Assembly: GCA_964484325.1 (NCBI GenBank)
Contig: CAZAEE010000010.1
Coordinates: 1-34,001 of the forward strand
Reading direction: 5' to 3'
From: CAYLXX01 sp964484325
Lineage (GTDB): Bacteria > Patescibacteriota > Microgenomatia > UBA1406 > GWC2-37-13
Length of the DNA: 34,001 bases
Made by a program: the position numbers and the translations under genes. Of this stretch, positions 16,015 to 24,005 are shown one piece after another (the first letter of the stretch is position 1; each line of letters starts with the position of its first letter). The notes below the pieces were generated by a model. It worked only from the letters and a program-made list of their open reading frames with translations, was not told where the DNA came from and made no database searches.

Positions 16015-16698
16015 ATGCGGATCTCAGTTGTTATACCAGTTCATAATGAACAGAAATATATTCATGACTGTCTGAAAAGCTTGACAGAACAAGAAGTTAA
16101 ACCTGATGAGATTATTGTTGTCGATAGCTACTCAACTGATTCATCGCAAGAGGTGATTAAAAAATTTCCCGTCAAGCTTCTTGAAGGCACGTTTAAAGAT
16201 GTGATTGCTGCTCGCGATTTTGGTTTTAATCAAGCTCAGTTTGATATTATTGCCCGCATCGACGCTGATACGCGAGCTCCGTCAAACTGGATAAAAATAA
16301 TTAAAAAAACTTTTGAAGAAAACGTCATCGACGCTTTAACTGGTCCATCCGACTTTTATGACACACCATTCGGTTCGGTAGTCTACTACAAAGTTTTTCT
16401 TGCTGCGATGGAAAAAATTCTTGGCTATTCCATACTTCTTGGTACCAACATGGCCCTGACCAAAAAAATCTGGGAAACCATCAAAAACGAAACATGTACA
16501 GATCCCAAATCTGTCCATGAAGATATTGATCTGGCAGTACACATACATGAACATCGAGGTGTAATTCGGTATAATCCGCACTTGATTACCCACACTTCTT
16601 TTCGCAGACAAAGACAGAACCCTATCTCATTTTTTGGAGAATATCCCTACAGACTGGTAAAAACAATCCGCACTCATCGGAAAACAGCCTCAAAATAA
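16015..16698 (+). CDS. Glycosyltransferase family 2 (GT-A)
   Basis: 227 residues. Motifs: VVIPVHNEQKYIHDCL at the N-terminus, VVDSYSTDSS (Asp37), IARIDADTRAP (DAD 83-85), and SVHEDIDLAVHI in the catalytic acid region. The short length leaves essentially only the GT-A domain, with a basic tail and no clear membrane helix. It is about 30 bases upstream of a third GT2 on the same strand, and that gene has its own -10. The role is probably in assembly of a surface polysaccharide or glycolipid. Confidence 0.85.
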   Translation: MRISVVIPVHNEQKYIHDCLKSLTEQEVKPDEIIVVDSYSTDSSQEVIKKFPVKLLEGTFKDVIAARDFGFNQAQFDIIARIDADTRAPSNWIKIIKKTFEENVIDALTGPSDFYDTPFGSVVYYKVFLAAMEKILGYSILLGTNMALTKKIWETIKNETCTDPKSVHEDIDLAVHIHEHRGVIRYNPHLITHTSFRRQRQNPISFFGEYPYRLVKTIRTHRKTASK

Positions 16699-16718
16699 GA
16701 TTTATTGATCATATTTGA

Positions 16719-16724
16719 TAAAAT
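16719..16724 (+). promoter_or_regulatory. -10 box of the third GT2 gene
   Basis: TAAAAT, five bases before the ATG at 16730, with no ribosome-binding site. It is weaker than the others because no -35 is visible, but the spacing fits the leaderless pattern. Confidence 0.35.
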
Positions 16725-16729
16725 AGAGT

Positions 16730-17476
16730 ATGGCAAACAGGCTGAAAGCCTACACAGTCACCGCAGTAATTCCTGCTTTCAATGAAGAGAAAAAAATCAG
16801 ACACGTTCTTCATGTATTGACACTTTCACCAAATATAGATGAAGTGATCTGTATAAACGATGGTTCAACTGATCAAACTGTGTCAGTTGTCAAGGAATTT
16901 CCCAGCGTGAAACTGATTAATTTGAAAAAAAATCGAGGAAAAGGATTCGCCATCACTCAGGGAATTTTGTCGTCCGGAAGCGATATTATCCTTTTTATTG
17001 ATGCTGATCTGATAGGATTACACGAGCGATATATCAAAAAGTTAATTACACCGCTACAGAACGGTTATTATGATGTCGCTATCGGTTACCATACATTTTA
17101 CCCTCAGGAAAGATTAATGCGTCCTCTGAGTGGTGAGCGAGCATACTTTAAGTCAGATTTGCTTCCTTATGTTCATACACTTAAGCAGAAAGGCTACGGT
17201 ATGGAGTTGTATCTTAACTATTTATTTATCGACAAGAAAATCAAAATTTTCCCCTTACATGGAGTTAAACATCCTCTTAAACCCAACAAACATCGTCTGG
17301 ATAAAGCATTGAAACTGATGGTGACTGCCCAGAAAGATTATGTGAGACAGATCGTTCACCAAAAAGATCCGGTAGACTTTGTTATCAACTCCTATTTTTA
17401 CCCTTTTTATTTAAAAAAATCACCAAAAAAAAGCTCATTTTTGTTTCTTAAAAATATGCTCAAGTTCCTTGAGTGA
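16730..17476 (+). CDS. Glycosyltransferase family 2, polyprenyl-phosphate sugar transferase-like
   Basis: 248 residues. It opens TAVIPAFNEEKKIRHVL, with INDGSTDQT (about 42-50), KNRGKGFAI (67-75) and FIDADL (DAD 91-93). The RGKG segment after the NDGSTD loop is usual in the dolichol/undecaprenyl-phosphate mannosyl- and glucosyltransferase branch, so a lipid-linked sugar as product is the best guess. This would suit the nearby YYY-domain protein if that uses lipid-linked sugars. The last 42 bases overlap the 3' end of the DNA ligase gene on the other strand, an unusually long convergent overlap. Confidence 0.8.
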   Translation: MANRLKAYTVTAVIPAFNEEKKIRHVLHVLTLSPNIDEVICINDGSTDQTVSVVKEFPSVKLINLKKNRGKGFAITQGILSSGSDIILFIDADLIGLHERYIKKLITPLQNGYYDVAIGYHTFYPQERLMRPLSGERAYFKSDLLPYVHTLKQKGYGMELYLNYLFIDKKIKIFPLHGVKHPLKPNKHRLDKALKLMVTAQKDYVRQIVHQKDPVDFVINSYFYPFYLKKSPKKSSFLFLKNMLKFLE

Positions 17477-19219
17477 GGTAGCATCTTCAGGTCGTTTATC
17501 TTCTCTGAAACGCTCAAGTCGCGGAAACCGCAGCGCGTATCCTGGAGTGTCAACATCCTGAGCTGTACCACTTTTTGAAACTTTCAGCGTCCGACCGGCG
17601 GTGTGAACTGGTGAACGGCTGATACTGTCAGCTCGTATTTCAACGACAATTTTTGGTTTTATCCAGACGTCAACTTCCATCAGTTTATCAACATCGTAAA
17701 GCGCGGGTTTTTTCGCAGATTTATATTTATCACTTTTCGCGCGCAGACTCCGCCACTCTTCATCACTTAAACCTGTACCGATCTTGGCGATTGTTTTAAA
17801 CATATCTTGTTTCTCGTCATAAACTCCAACAAGAAATGCTCCAATACCAAAACCAGCCCGTTTACCTTTCCCGTAATCATACCCCATAACTAAACAATCA
17901 ATTGTGTCGTTCACCTGAACAGAGTAGCTTTTTTTATACTTGATCCAATTCCAGCCACGAGCACCAGGTTGATATGTGCCGGTAGTTTTCTTGGCCATAA
18001 TACCTTCTAGTCCAGCTGAGATTGACTCATCAAAAAACGACTCCATCTCTTTTGAGTTCTCCGTAATTTTCTCAGGAGACATAATAACAGTATTTTGACG
18101 AGCACTATTCTTGCCACCAATTGCTTTGGCTAGCATCTCCCGGCGTTTACTGAAAGGCTCATTGACGTAACTCACGCCGTCAAGATAAAGAAGCTCGAAA
18201 ACAAACAGCTTCAGGGGAATTTCTTTGGCTTTCTCTTCTATGTCATACTTGCGCTTGCGCTGAACAGTCTGTTGGAATGGCAATAATGCGTGGTGCTTTG
18301 TATCATACCCGATGGCTTCCCCTTCCAAAATCGCTTCATGGGCTTTTACTTCCTTCTTCACGCCTGCGACAATGTCAGGATACATAAGTGAAACTTCTTC
18401 CAAATTACGGGAATAAAGTCGCACTTCAGCTGATTTTTTGCTGAAATGAACCTGAAGTCTAAAGCCATCATATTTAGGCTCCATGATACATTTGCCGATT
18501 TTTTTAATAATTTCTTCAGCTGATGATAATCGCTCAGCTCGCATCATGAGAATCGGCGTAAAAATATGTGGTTTAACGTGGTGTAATCCAGAAACTCCCT
18601 TTTCCTTCATGGTTTTGGCAATGTACCCAAGATCAGGACGTACATGATAAGCCGACTGTATCTCAGGACGCAAACTCTTATCGCCTTTAGCCATCCAGGA
18701 AAGTGAATCAAGCACGGTCATATCGGAAAACCCCATACGTAAAGTGCCTGATGGAATGCGTGCCAAATAACGAGCCGCCAGAGGATCTGCCTGTCTGAAT
18801 AAATGAGCGAGGATCTTCGTTTTTAACTCTTGCGAACCAGGGCCAGATGCTTTGGCAAGCTTTAGCAGTTCCTCATACACTTGTCCAACTGACAGATCTT
18901 TTTCATCAAGCGCGTGAATTTCGTTTTTAAACTCTTCAATCGTTTTACCAACATCACCTATCTTATGAAATCGCTTGGAAAAAGATGCGGCATCAAGCTG
19001 CAGAGCAAATAGTACACTTTTTATAATCGACTTCTCAGCCATGCCAAACTCAACTTTCTCGTATGTTGGTACTACTCGTCCCTGAAGTAAATAAATCGTT
19101 TTGTCGATCTCATCTACATGAAGTTTTTTGAAAAGTTCCGACAAATGGTGCGTGATGGTTAAACGTGAGGAAGTACTTTCAATTTTTTCAAAATATATTG
19201 CAAGTTCTGAGAATTTCAT
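17435..19219 (-). CDS. lig: ATP-dependent DNA ligase, archaeal/eukaryal LigI-like
   Basis: 594 residues, the usual length of archaeal replicative ligases. An N-terminal DNA-binding domain (about 1-210) precedes the adenylation domain. Motif I is MEPKYDGFR with Lys249 as the AMP-accepting residue. Then come RLYSRN (RxxSR, 267-272), ILEGEAIGYD (motif III), LPFQQTVQRKRKYD, EGIMAK (motif IV, 405-410) and WIKYKK (motif V, 425-430), and an OB-fold ending with ALRFPRLERFREDK. It seals nicks with ATP; ordinary bacterial replicative ligases use NAD. Whether an NAD-dependent ligA also exists cannot be seen here. The 3' end overlaps a glycosyltransferase gene by 42 bases. Confidence 0.93.
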   Translation of the reverse strand: MKFSELAIYFEKIESTSSRLTITHHLSELFKKLHVDEIDKTIYLLQGRVVPTYEKVEFGMAEKSIIKSVLFALQLDAASFSKRFHKIGDVGKTIEEFKNEIHALDEKDLSVGQVYEELLKLAKASGPGSQELKTKILAHLFRQADPLAARYLARIPSGTLRMGFSDMTVLDSLSWMAKGDKSLRPEIQSAYHVRPDLGYIAKTMKEKGVSGLHHVKPHIFTPILMMRAERLSSAEEIIKKIGKCIMEPKYDGFRLQVHFSKKSAEVRLYSRNLEEVSLMYPDIVAGVKKEVKAHEAILEGEAIGYDTKHHALLPFQQTVQRKRKYDIEEKAKEIPLKLFVFELLYLDGVSYVNEPFSKRREMLAKAIGGKNSARQNTVIMSPEKITENSKEMESFFDESISAGLEGIMAKKTTGTYQPGARGWNWIKYKKSYSVQVNDTIDCLVMGYDYGKGKRAGFGIGAFLVGVYDEKQDMFKTIAKIGTGLSDEEWRSLRAKSDKYKSAKKPALYDVDKLMEVDVWIKPKIVVEIRADSISRSPVHTAGRTLKVSKSGTAQDVDTPGYALRFPRLERFREDKRPEDATSLKELEHIFKKQK

Positions 19220-19244
19220 ACATTGTATATTATAACTTTTTTCA

Positions 19245-19253
19245 TGCTATAAT
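19245..19253 (+). promoter_or_regulatory. Extended -10 promoter of pyrD
   Basis: TGC-TATAAT, with 21 bases to the ATG at 19275. The leader would be about 15 bases, ends in a T-run and has no Shine-Dalgarno sequence. Confidence 0.55.
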
Positions 19254-19274
19254 GGCCCTAATCAATATTTTTTT

Positions 19275-20387
19275 ATGGAAATATATAAAAAAATTATTAG
19301 CCCCGCTCTTGATCGCCTAGATTCTGAACGAATGCACGATGCTGCCAGAGAAACTCTCCATTGGGCAGAAAAATTACCCTTCGGCCTAGAAATAGCAGAG
19401 CGTTTCGCTTTTCAAAGAGAAAAATTTATTGACGAAAGATTGCATGTTGTGCTTGGTGGAATAGAATTTGAGAGCCCAACAATGCTTGGTGGTGGATGGA
19501 GCAAAAAGGGTGAGGTAGTTGAAGCTATGATAAGATTTGGATTTTCGGGTGTGGAAGTTGGATCTGTTTTAGCATATCCGCAAGCAGGAAATGATAAACC
19601 AAGACAGTTCATGGTCGGTCCGGGCGTAGCATTAAATAGATTAGGTTTTAACAGTCCAGGAATGGAACAAGTAGCTCATAATTTAGAAAGATATAAAAAC
19701 AAAAACCTACGTATTGGAATTAGTATTGGGTTGAATAAACTAATTCCACACTCTGCTGCTCCGGATATGCATGCACATGTAGTTGAAAAATTACATCCTT
19801 TTGCTACTTATTTCGCAGTTAATCCTTCCTCACCAAATACCGAAAAACTTAGAGAACTACAAATGGCAGGTCCTTTAACAGATATCGTTCAAGCTGTAAT
19901 AGGAAAAATGCAGGAAATAGGTGAAATTAAACCAGTTTTTGTAAAAATTGCACCTGACTTGGCAACTGAACATGTAGATGATGTTATACAAGTTGTCTTA
20001 GATAATGGACTTGCAGGCATCATCGCGACCAACACAACTAATAACGTTGATATAAAGACAAAGTATGGTGTTGGGAATCAATTAGGCGGACTAAGTGGTA
20101 ATGATGAAGACTTTAGAAGAATGGCTACAGAAAAAGTTGCCCATATCCACAGAATAACTAATGGACAACTTGAGATAATTGGCGTAGGAGGAATTCATGA
20201 CACTGAAACTGCTTTGGAAAAAATTAAAGCAGGAGCTCGTATAGTACAAGTTGTTACTGGCATACGAGAAGTTGGACCTACGTTACCAGGCAGAATAAAC
20301 CGGGGCTTAATCGACTGGATGAACCAATATGGTGTACGAGATTTGAATGAAATTAGAGGTATAGATGCTGGAAATCAAACTACATAA
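19275..20387 (+). CDS. pyrD: Dihydroorotate dehydrogenase, class 2 (quinone-type)
   Basis: 370 residues. It oxidises dihydroorotate to orotate with FMN in de novo pyrimidine synthesis. The N-terminal extension typical of membrane-associated class 2 enzymes is present (about 1-45, with ERMHDAA). Core motifs: NPSSPNTEKLRELQ (183-196) with the catalytic Ser at the second S (Ser186), VKIAPDL (223-229), ATNTT (251-255), GGLSG (271-275) and IIGVGGI (301-307), where FMN phosphate binds. Serine, not cysteine, as the base also points to class 2. The gene favours AGA, ATA and TTA codons more than the ligase beside it, which could mean a different history. No other pyr gene is in the window. Confidence 0.9.
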   Translation: MEIYKKIISPALDRLDSERMHDAARETLHWAEKLPFGLEIAERFAFQREKFIDERLHVVLGGIEFESPTMLGGGWSKKGEVVEAMIRFGFSGVEVGSVLAYPQAGNDKPRQFMVGPGVALNRLGFNSPGMEQVAHNLERYKNKNLRIGISIGLNKLIPHSAAPDMHAHVVEKLHPFATYFAVNPSSPNTEKLRELQMAGPLTDIVQAVIGKMQEIGEIKPVFVKIAPDLATEHVDDVIQVVLDNGLAGIIATNTTNNVDIKTKYGVGNQLGGLSGNDEDFRRMATEKVAHIHRITNGQLEIIGVGGIHDTETALEKIKAGARIVQVVTGIREVGPTLPGRINRGLIDWMNQYGVRDLNEIRGIDAGNQTT

Positions 20388-20388
20388 A

Positions 20389-21426
20389 TTACACTAACAC
20401 ATATCTGGCACTTTTGGTGCTGCCGATTTTTTTCAGAAGACTTTTTTTAATCAAATCTTGCACATCGCGGAGTACCGTATCTTCTGAAATATCTGGAAAA
20501 ATTGATATGAACGCTTGATTTTGCAAATAACCTATCTCTTGAATATACTCCATGACTTTGATTTGCCTCTCAGTCAGATAAATCTGTTGACCGCCGAAGC
20601 GCTCTTTCACTTTCACGTCACGCGAAAGCTTCAGAATTTTTTCTTTAATTTTTTCAAACTCGATAGACGCTCCAAATGTAAAATACTCAAGCCAGGCGGA
20701 TAAATCACCACTTGAGGCTTTTTGAAGATTAGCATAGTAGGTCGCAGCATCGCGGTCATAATATTCCTCAAGGGAAAAAAACCTTCGAATATCATAGCCA
20801 CCTAAAAAAAGCACCAACGTAGCAACAGCTCTGGCGATTCGGCCATTACCATCAAGAAACGGATGAATCCTCACAATTTCATGATGGGCTATCCCTGCTT
20901 TGATCACCGGATGGATCTCTTCATCTTTGTTTAACCAATACACAAACTCTCTCATAAGGAATGGTACTTCAATCGAAGTCGGTGGCCGAAACGTCACTTC
21001 ACCATTTTGTGAGTTGCGAATTATTACCTGTTTTAACCGATACTCTCCTGCCTGATCGGCAGGTAAAATTTTATCGACTATCATCCGGTGGATTTTTTTA
21101 ATAACAGGTTCTGTGATTTTATCAATCTGTCTATTGGCCTCATCATCGACAAACTCAATCACCCGTCGATAGTTGATGATTTCCTGTATATCGCGTGGCC
21201 GACCGATGACGTCCTTTCCTAAAAGAATATCTTTTGCCTCATCTTTATGAAGTAAATTTCCCTCAATATGAGTGCCGTGGTGCACTTGCCGAACGACGGC
21301 ATCGTCGCGAAACTGTTTTTCCCATAAAGGTAGTATCGGTGCATGACGAATCACCTCCTCAGAAGCTTCTATTTTGGAGATATTGGTCAGAATTTTGTTT
21401 GTGATACTATAAGTAGGCGAATACAT
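20389..21426 (-). CDS. Fic-domain protein with C-terminal winged helix
   Basis: 345 residues with the start at 21426 (MYSPTYSITNKIL); a longer frame from 21492 would run through the promoter. The active-site motif HPFLDGNGRIAR (188-199) is complete, so AMP transfer to a protein hydroxyl is expected. The N-terminal HGTHIEGN (50-57) sits where the inhibitory [S/T]xxxE[G/N] helix lies, with Glu55 kept but Gly in the usual Ser/Thr position. Residues about 275-345 look like a winged helix (LTERQIKVMEYIQE, then SEDTVLRDVQDLIKK), so the protein can probably bind DNA and may control its own promoter. The stop is one base beyond the convergent pyrD stop. Confidence 0.88.
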   Translation of the reverse strand: MYSPTYSITNKILTNISKIEASEEVIRHAPILPLWEKQFRDDAVVRQVHHGTHIEGNLLHKDEAKDILLGKDVIGRPRDIQEIINYRRVIEFVDDEANRQIDKITEPVIKKIHRMIVDKILPADQAGEYRLKQVIIRNSQNGEVTFRPPTSIEVPFLMREFVYWLNKDEEIHPVIKAGIAHHEIVRIHPFLDGNGRIARAVATLVLFLGGYDIRRFFSLEEYYDRDAATYYANLQKASSGDLSAWLEYFTFGASIEFEKIKEKILKLSRDVKVKERFGGQQIYLTERQIKVMEYIQEIGYLQNQAFISIFPDISEDTVLRDVQDLIKKSLLKKIGSTKSARYVLV

Positions 21427-21435
21427 TTTGAAATC

Positions 21436-21464
21436 ATTATAGCGGGAATTATTGGTGCATGCAA
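21436..21464 (-). promoter_or_regulatory. Promoter of the Fic gene
   Basis: Minus strand: TTGCAT (21464-21459), a 17-base spacer, TATAAT (21441-21436), then nine bases to the ATG at 21426. It decides the start codon, because the upstream ATG at 21492 lies before the promoter. Confidence 0.65.
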
Positions 21465-21481
21465 TAAATCTGCGGGAATTA
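21442..21481. repeat. Direct repeat flanking a palindrome, possible operator
   Basis: GCGGGAATTA occurs at 21442-21451 and again at 21472-21481, exactly 30 bases apart (close to three helical turns). The palindrome TGCATGCA lies between them (21456-21463). The set spans the fic promoter and ends 18 bases before the -35 of the divergent pilin gene. The Fic protein's own winged helix is a natural candidate to bind here. Confidence 0.5.
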
Positions 21482-21499
21482 GCATTTTTCAAAAAATTG

Positions 21500-21528
21500 T
21501 TGACTTGATAGTGTGTTTATACTAGACT
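21500..21528 (+). promoter_or_regulatory. Promoter of the pilin pair
   Basis: TTGACT (21500-21505), a 17-base spacer, TAGACT (21523-21528), then seven bases to the ATG at 21536. A better-looking TATACT at 21518 is only 12 bases from this -35, so TAGACT is preferred. Either way there is little or no leader. Confidence 0.5.
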
Positions 21529-21535
21529 GAGAATC

Positions 21536-21853
21536 ATGGTGTACGCTCAATCTTCATCCGGCGGTATTGATTTATCAAACCCCAGTCAAAATCCGATTGC
21601 GAAGTTTGACTCGATAGCCACATTTGTCAACGTCATTATTCCTCTTGTTACATTGATCGGTGCGTTAACTTTTTTTGTCATGCTCCTTTACGGCGGATTC
21701 ACGTTTATGACTGCCGGTGGTAACCCTGAGTCAGTCAAGAAAGCTCAGAAAATCTTTGGCTTTTCGATCGCCGGTTTTTTCATGATGGTTTTTGCTTATT
21801 TTTTTGTTAAACTCATGACGAGGTTATTAAACATTGATACACCCCTACCATAA
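21536..21853 (+). CDS. VirB2-like (T4SS pilin-type) membrane protein
   Basis: 105 residues. A short polar N-terminus (MVYAQSSSGG) is followed by two membrane helices (about 34-57 and 75-97) joined by the loop GGNPESVKKAQKI. Hairpin length, Gly-Gly-Asn-Pro turn and basic Lys-Lys-Ala-Gln step are those of the T4SS_pilin-type family of CPR bacteria. Members are thought to be related to VirB2 pilins, though pilus assembly is not proven for this lineage. No long signal peptide is present, and the leaderless promoter spacing supports this start. The stop TAA overlaps the next ATG by one base (TAATG). Confidence 0.75.
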   Translation: MVYAQSSSGGIDLSNPSQNPIAKFDSIATFVNVIIPLVTLIGALTFFVMLLYGGFTFMTAGGNPESVKKAQKIFGFSIAGFFMMVFAYFFVKLMTRLLNIDTPLP

Positions 21854-22248
21854 TGTTTTTTGCGCAAGATAGTCGCCCACCACCCAATACTGATTCTTTG
21901 AACGGTGTTTTTGGCACAATTGCGCCTGTTGGTCCGATTACAGGTGATCCAATCGCGGGTCTTTCAAAGTTATTGGTCTTCGGTATTCGTCTGTTTCTCT
22001 TTGCCTCCGCGCTTGCTGTACTTGCCTATTTATTATGGGGAACGTTTGACTGGATAGTTTCCGGTGGCGATAAAGAAAAAGTCTCCAAAGCTCAACAAAG
22101 AATGACCTACGCTGTTTTTGGTATGGTTATTATTATCGTTGTTTTTGCAGTTTTTGGCGTCCTTGCTGGAGATATTTTGGGAGTCCTACACCGAGACGCT
22201 CAGGGCAACTGGATATTTATAGTGCCAACTTTTAACGCGAGTCCATAA
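21853..22248 (+). CDS. Second VirB2-like (T4SS pilin-type) membrane protein
   Basis: 131 residues. A 40-residue polar, Pro/Gly-rich N-terminus (PPPNTDSLNGVFGTIAPVGP) precedes two membrane helices (about 43-66 and 86-112) joined by SGGDKEKVSKAQQRM, the same turn as its neighbour, then a short tail. It is coupled to the first pilin by TAATG and has no ribosome-binding site. Two unequal pilin-like subunits made in a fixed ratio would suit a two-component filament or channel. The last 17 bases overlap the 3' end of the GHMP-kinase-like gene on the other strand. Confidence 0.75.
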   Translation: MFFAQDSRPPPNTDSLNGVFGTIAPVGPITGDPIAGLSKLLVFGIRLFLFASALAVLAYLLWGTFDWIVSGGDKEKVSKAQQRMTYAVFGMVIIIVVFAVFGVLAGDILGVLHRDAQGNWIFIVPTFNASP

Positions 22249-23113
22249 GGCGCTGTAATCCTTTCGTATCCGGCTCAAACGGGAAGGGAGAAAGTCTTTT
22301 ATCAGAGATGACCAATAACGCGGGTGTTTTCTCAATAAAAACCGGCAGTGCGATCCCTGGATAACTGTTTTTTTTATAAAATTTCTTCCAGATACTTGCA
22401 TTATTTTTGAAAGCATCAATAAGTAACGCGCGATTTTTACTGGCAAGAGCTACCGCGATCTTACGGGTATTTTTTTCAAAGTCTGTTAAATAGCTCTCTG
22501 CCCGCTTGGAGTTTTTATTATAAAAACGGCCGATCACATCTGATGAAAGTAATTCTGTTTTTTCGGGATAAACTAGAAACATACCTGTACATAATGAACG
22601 GGAAAACTGAAATGACATACGAGATACAACTTTAAGAAACTCAAACTCTCGTCGAGCATAGATGATTCCTCCAAACGTGGACGCGCTTGTCCGATATCCC
22701 AGATCAGTTCTGTCAATTTTTTTTAGTATGCTGTGAGCTATCATATTCACTTCAGTTTCAGGAAATGGTTTTTTCGTAAAAAAAAGCAAAAAACTAGCAG
22801 TGGCAGCCACGATCAAAGCGGCAGAAGAACTTATATCTGAAATGATTTTTTTATCATATTCTACAGTCGCTTCGTATCTGGTGACTTGAAATCTAATTGA
22901 TTTTCTTCTAAGATGTTCTTTAACCTCCTTTTCCACAAGAAGGAGCAGCTCGGAGTCAATCTGATGCTTTTTTTGACTTTTTTTTACTGATACAACGACT
23001 CTGGCTGTAAGCGCACACGCAAGAACTGGTTTCCCAAACTGTTCTGTGGCGATGCCAGAAAAAATTATGGGAAATGGGGCACTGTGAGAAGCAAAACTTT
23101 TATTATTGTTCAT
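22232..23113 (-). CDS. GHMP-kinase-family protein, mevalonate/phosphomevalonate kinase-like, altered active site
   Basis: 293 residues. The N-terminal APFPIIFSGIATEQFGKPV matches the opening strand-loop of GHMP kinases. The ATP loop is ISDISSSAALIVA (Ser-rich, SSSAA at 95-99), where PxxxGLGSSAA is usual, so the glycines are lost. The second conserved block is GYRTSASTFGGIIYAR (139-154). In mevalonate kinases this reads SGxDxxxSxxGG with a catalytic Asp; here that position is Arg141. It may therefore be a divergent kinase with another base, or a non-catalytic relative. Isoprenoid precursor synthesis is a guess from family resemblance only. No other mevalonate-pathway gene is in the window. Confidence 0.65.
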   Translation of the reverse strand: MNNNKSFASHSAPFPIIFSGIATEQFGKPVLACALTARVVVSVKKSQKKHQIDSELLLLVEKEVKEHLRRKSIRFQVTRYEATVEYDKKIISDISSSAALIVAATASFLLFFTKKPFPETEVNMIAHSILKKIDRTDLGYRTSASTFGGIIYARREFEFLKVVSRMSFQFSRSLCTGMFLVYPEKTELLSSDVIGRFYNKNSKRAESYLTDFEKNTRKIAVALASKNRALLIDAFKNNASIWKKFYKKNSYPGIALPVFIEKTPALLVISDKRLSPFPFEPDTKGLQRLMDSR

Positions 23114-23123
23114 AATTTGTTAA

Positions 23124-23130
23124 TATTATA
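23124..23130. promoter_or_regulatory. Overlapping divergent -10 boxes in a 21-base intergenic gap
   Basis: TATTATA gives TATTAT to the plus strand (23124-23129, five bases before the ATG at 23135). It gives TATAAT to the minus strand (23130-23125, eleven bases before the ATG at 23113). One AT-rich heptamer could thus serve both genes. No good -35 is visible for either; in so AT-rich a gap chance matches are possible. Confidence 0.4.
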
Positions 23131-23134
23131 GTCT

Positions 23135-24004
23135 ATGAAAATAAACTTTGATCGCATCGCGGTAATGAGTATTACTCTTTTTCTTTTTATCGTTATCTTT
23201 GTTGCTTCTGATAAATTTAATTTTTTATCCTACACGAGCGAACCACCCGTTATCAACCTCCAGAAGGAAAAAATCAATCAGATAGTGATCGATGACGGTA
23301 GAAAGACAATTGATATTTTGCAACAAAACAATATCTGGCTCGTTGAAAAAAACAATCTGTTGTATCAAGCTGATCAGGTACGCGTCAATAACCTTTTAAC
23401 TGCCGTGTCTAATATAAAAAAAGACACACTTGTTTCAAAATTAAATCCAACTCAGTACGGTATTGGGAAACAAAAAGTCACTCTCATTTCTCCTGATAAA
23501 ATATATGTACTCTATATTGGAAATACTTCTGTCGGATCCACTCACTATGTGAAAATTGGTGATCAGCCAGAAATTGTGACTGCCGAGGGACTTGATACAG
23601 CGTTTTCACCAGATGATTACCGCGACTTGTCACCTAATCTTGTACGCGATGAAAACCTGGTTAGTTCAGTCGAGGTAAACCATGACAGTACGTCTTTTAA
23701 ACTTGAGTCTATCAAAGATGACTGGTTTATCGATGGAAAAAAAGTACCACAGGAACGGGTCAGCTTTTTTTTAAATGATCTGAAGACTGTTCAGGCTGAT
23801 GATATTGTTAAGTCTGATCAGGAATTGCCGGCACCCGATCTGACCTTGTCCGTCACGGAGGACAACCAAATGAAACAGATTGATTGCTACGCTATTGGTA
23901 CTGATTATTATCTAAAGGTGCCCGGTAAAAACGAGTTATTCAAACTGAAGTTAGACGACATCGCTATGTTTAAAAAAACACCGGATGATTTCCTTAAGTC
24001 GTAA
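23135..24004 (+). CDS. DUF4340-like membrane-anchored protein
   Basis: 289 residues. One N-terminal membrane segment (about 8-25) is followed by a long extracytoplasmic part made of repeated beta units. Typical DUF4340 phrases are KINQIVIDDGRKTIDI, NNIWLVEKNNLLYQAD, NLLTAVSNIKKDTLVS and QYGIGKQKVTLIS, each describing a short strand-rich module ending in a charged helix. DUF4340 proteins are often linked to gliding or ABC-type surface export in other phyla, but none of those partners is here, so the job is unknown. The stop lies one base from the stop of the convergent propeller protein. Confidence 0.7.
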   Translation: MKINFDRIAVMSITLFLFIVIFVASDKFNFLSYTSEPPVINLQKEKINQIVIDDGRKTIDILQQNNIWLVEKNNLLYQADQVRVNNLLTAVSNIKKDTLVSKLNPTQYGIGKQKVTLISPDKIYVLYIGNTSVGSTHYVKIGDQPEIVTAEGLDTAFSPDDYRDLSPNLVRDENLVSSVEVNHDSTSFKLESIKDDWFIDGKKVPQERVSFFLNDLKTVQADDIVKSDQELPAPDLTLSVTEDNQMKQIDCYAIGTDYYLKVPGKNELFKLKLDDIAMFKKTPDDFLKS

Positions 24005-24005
24005 T

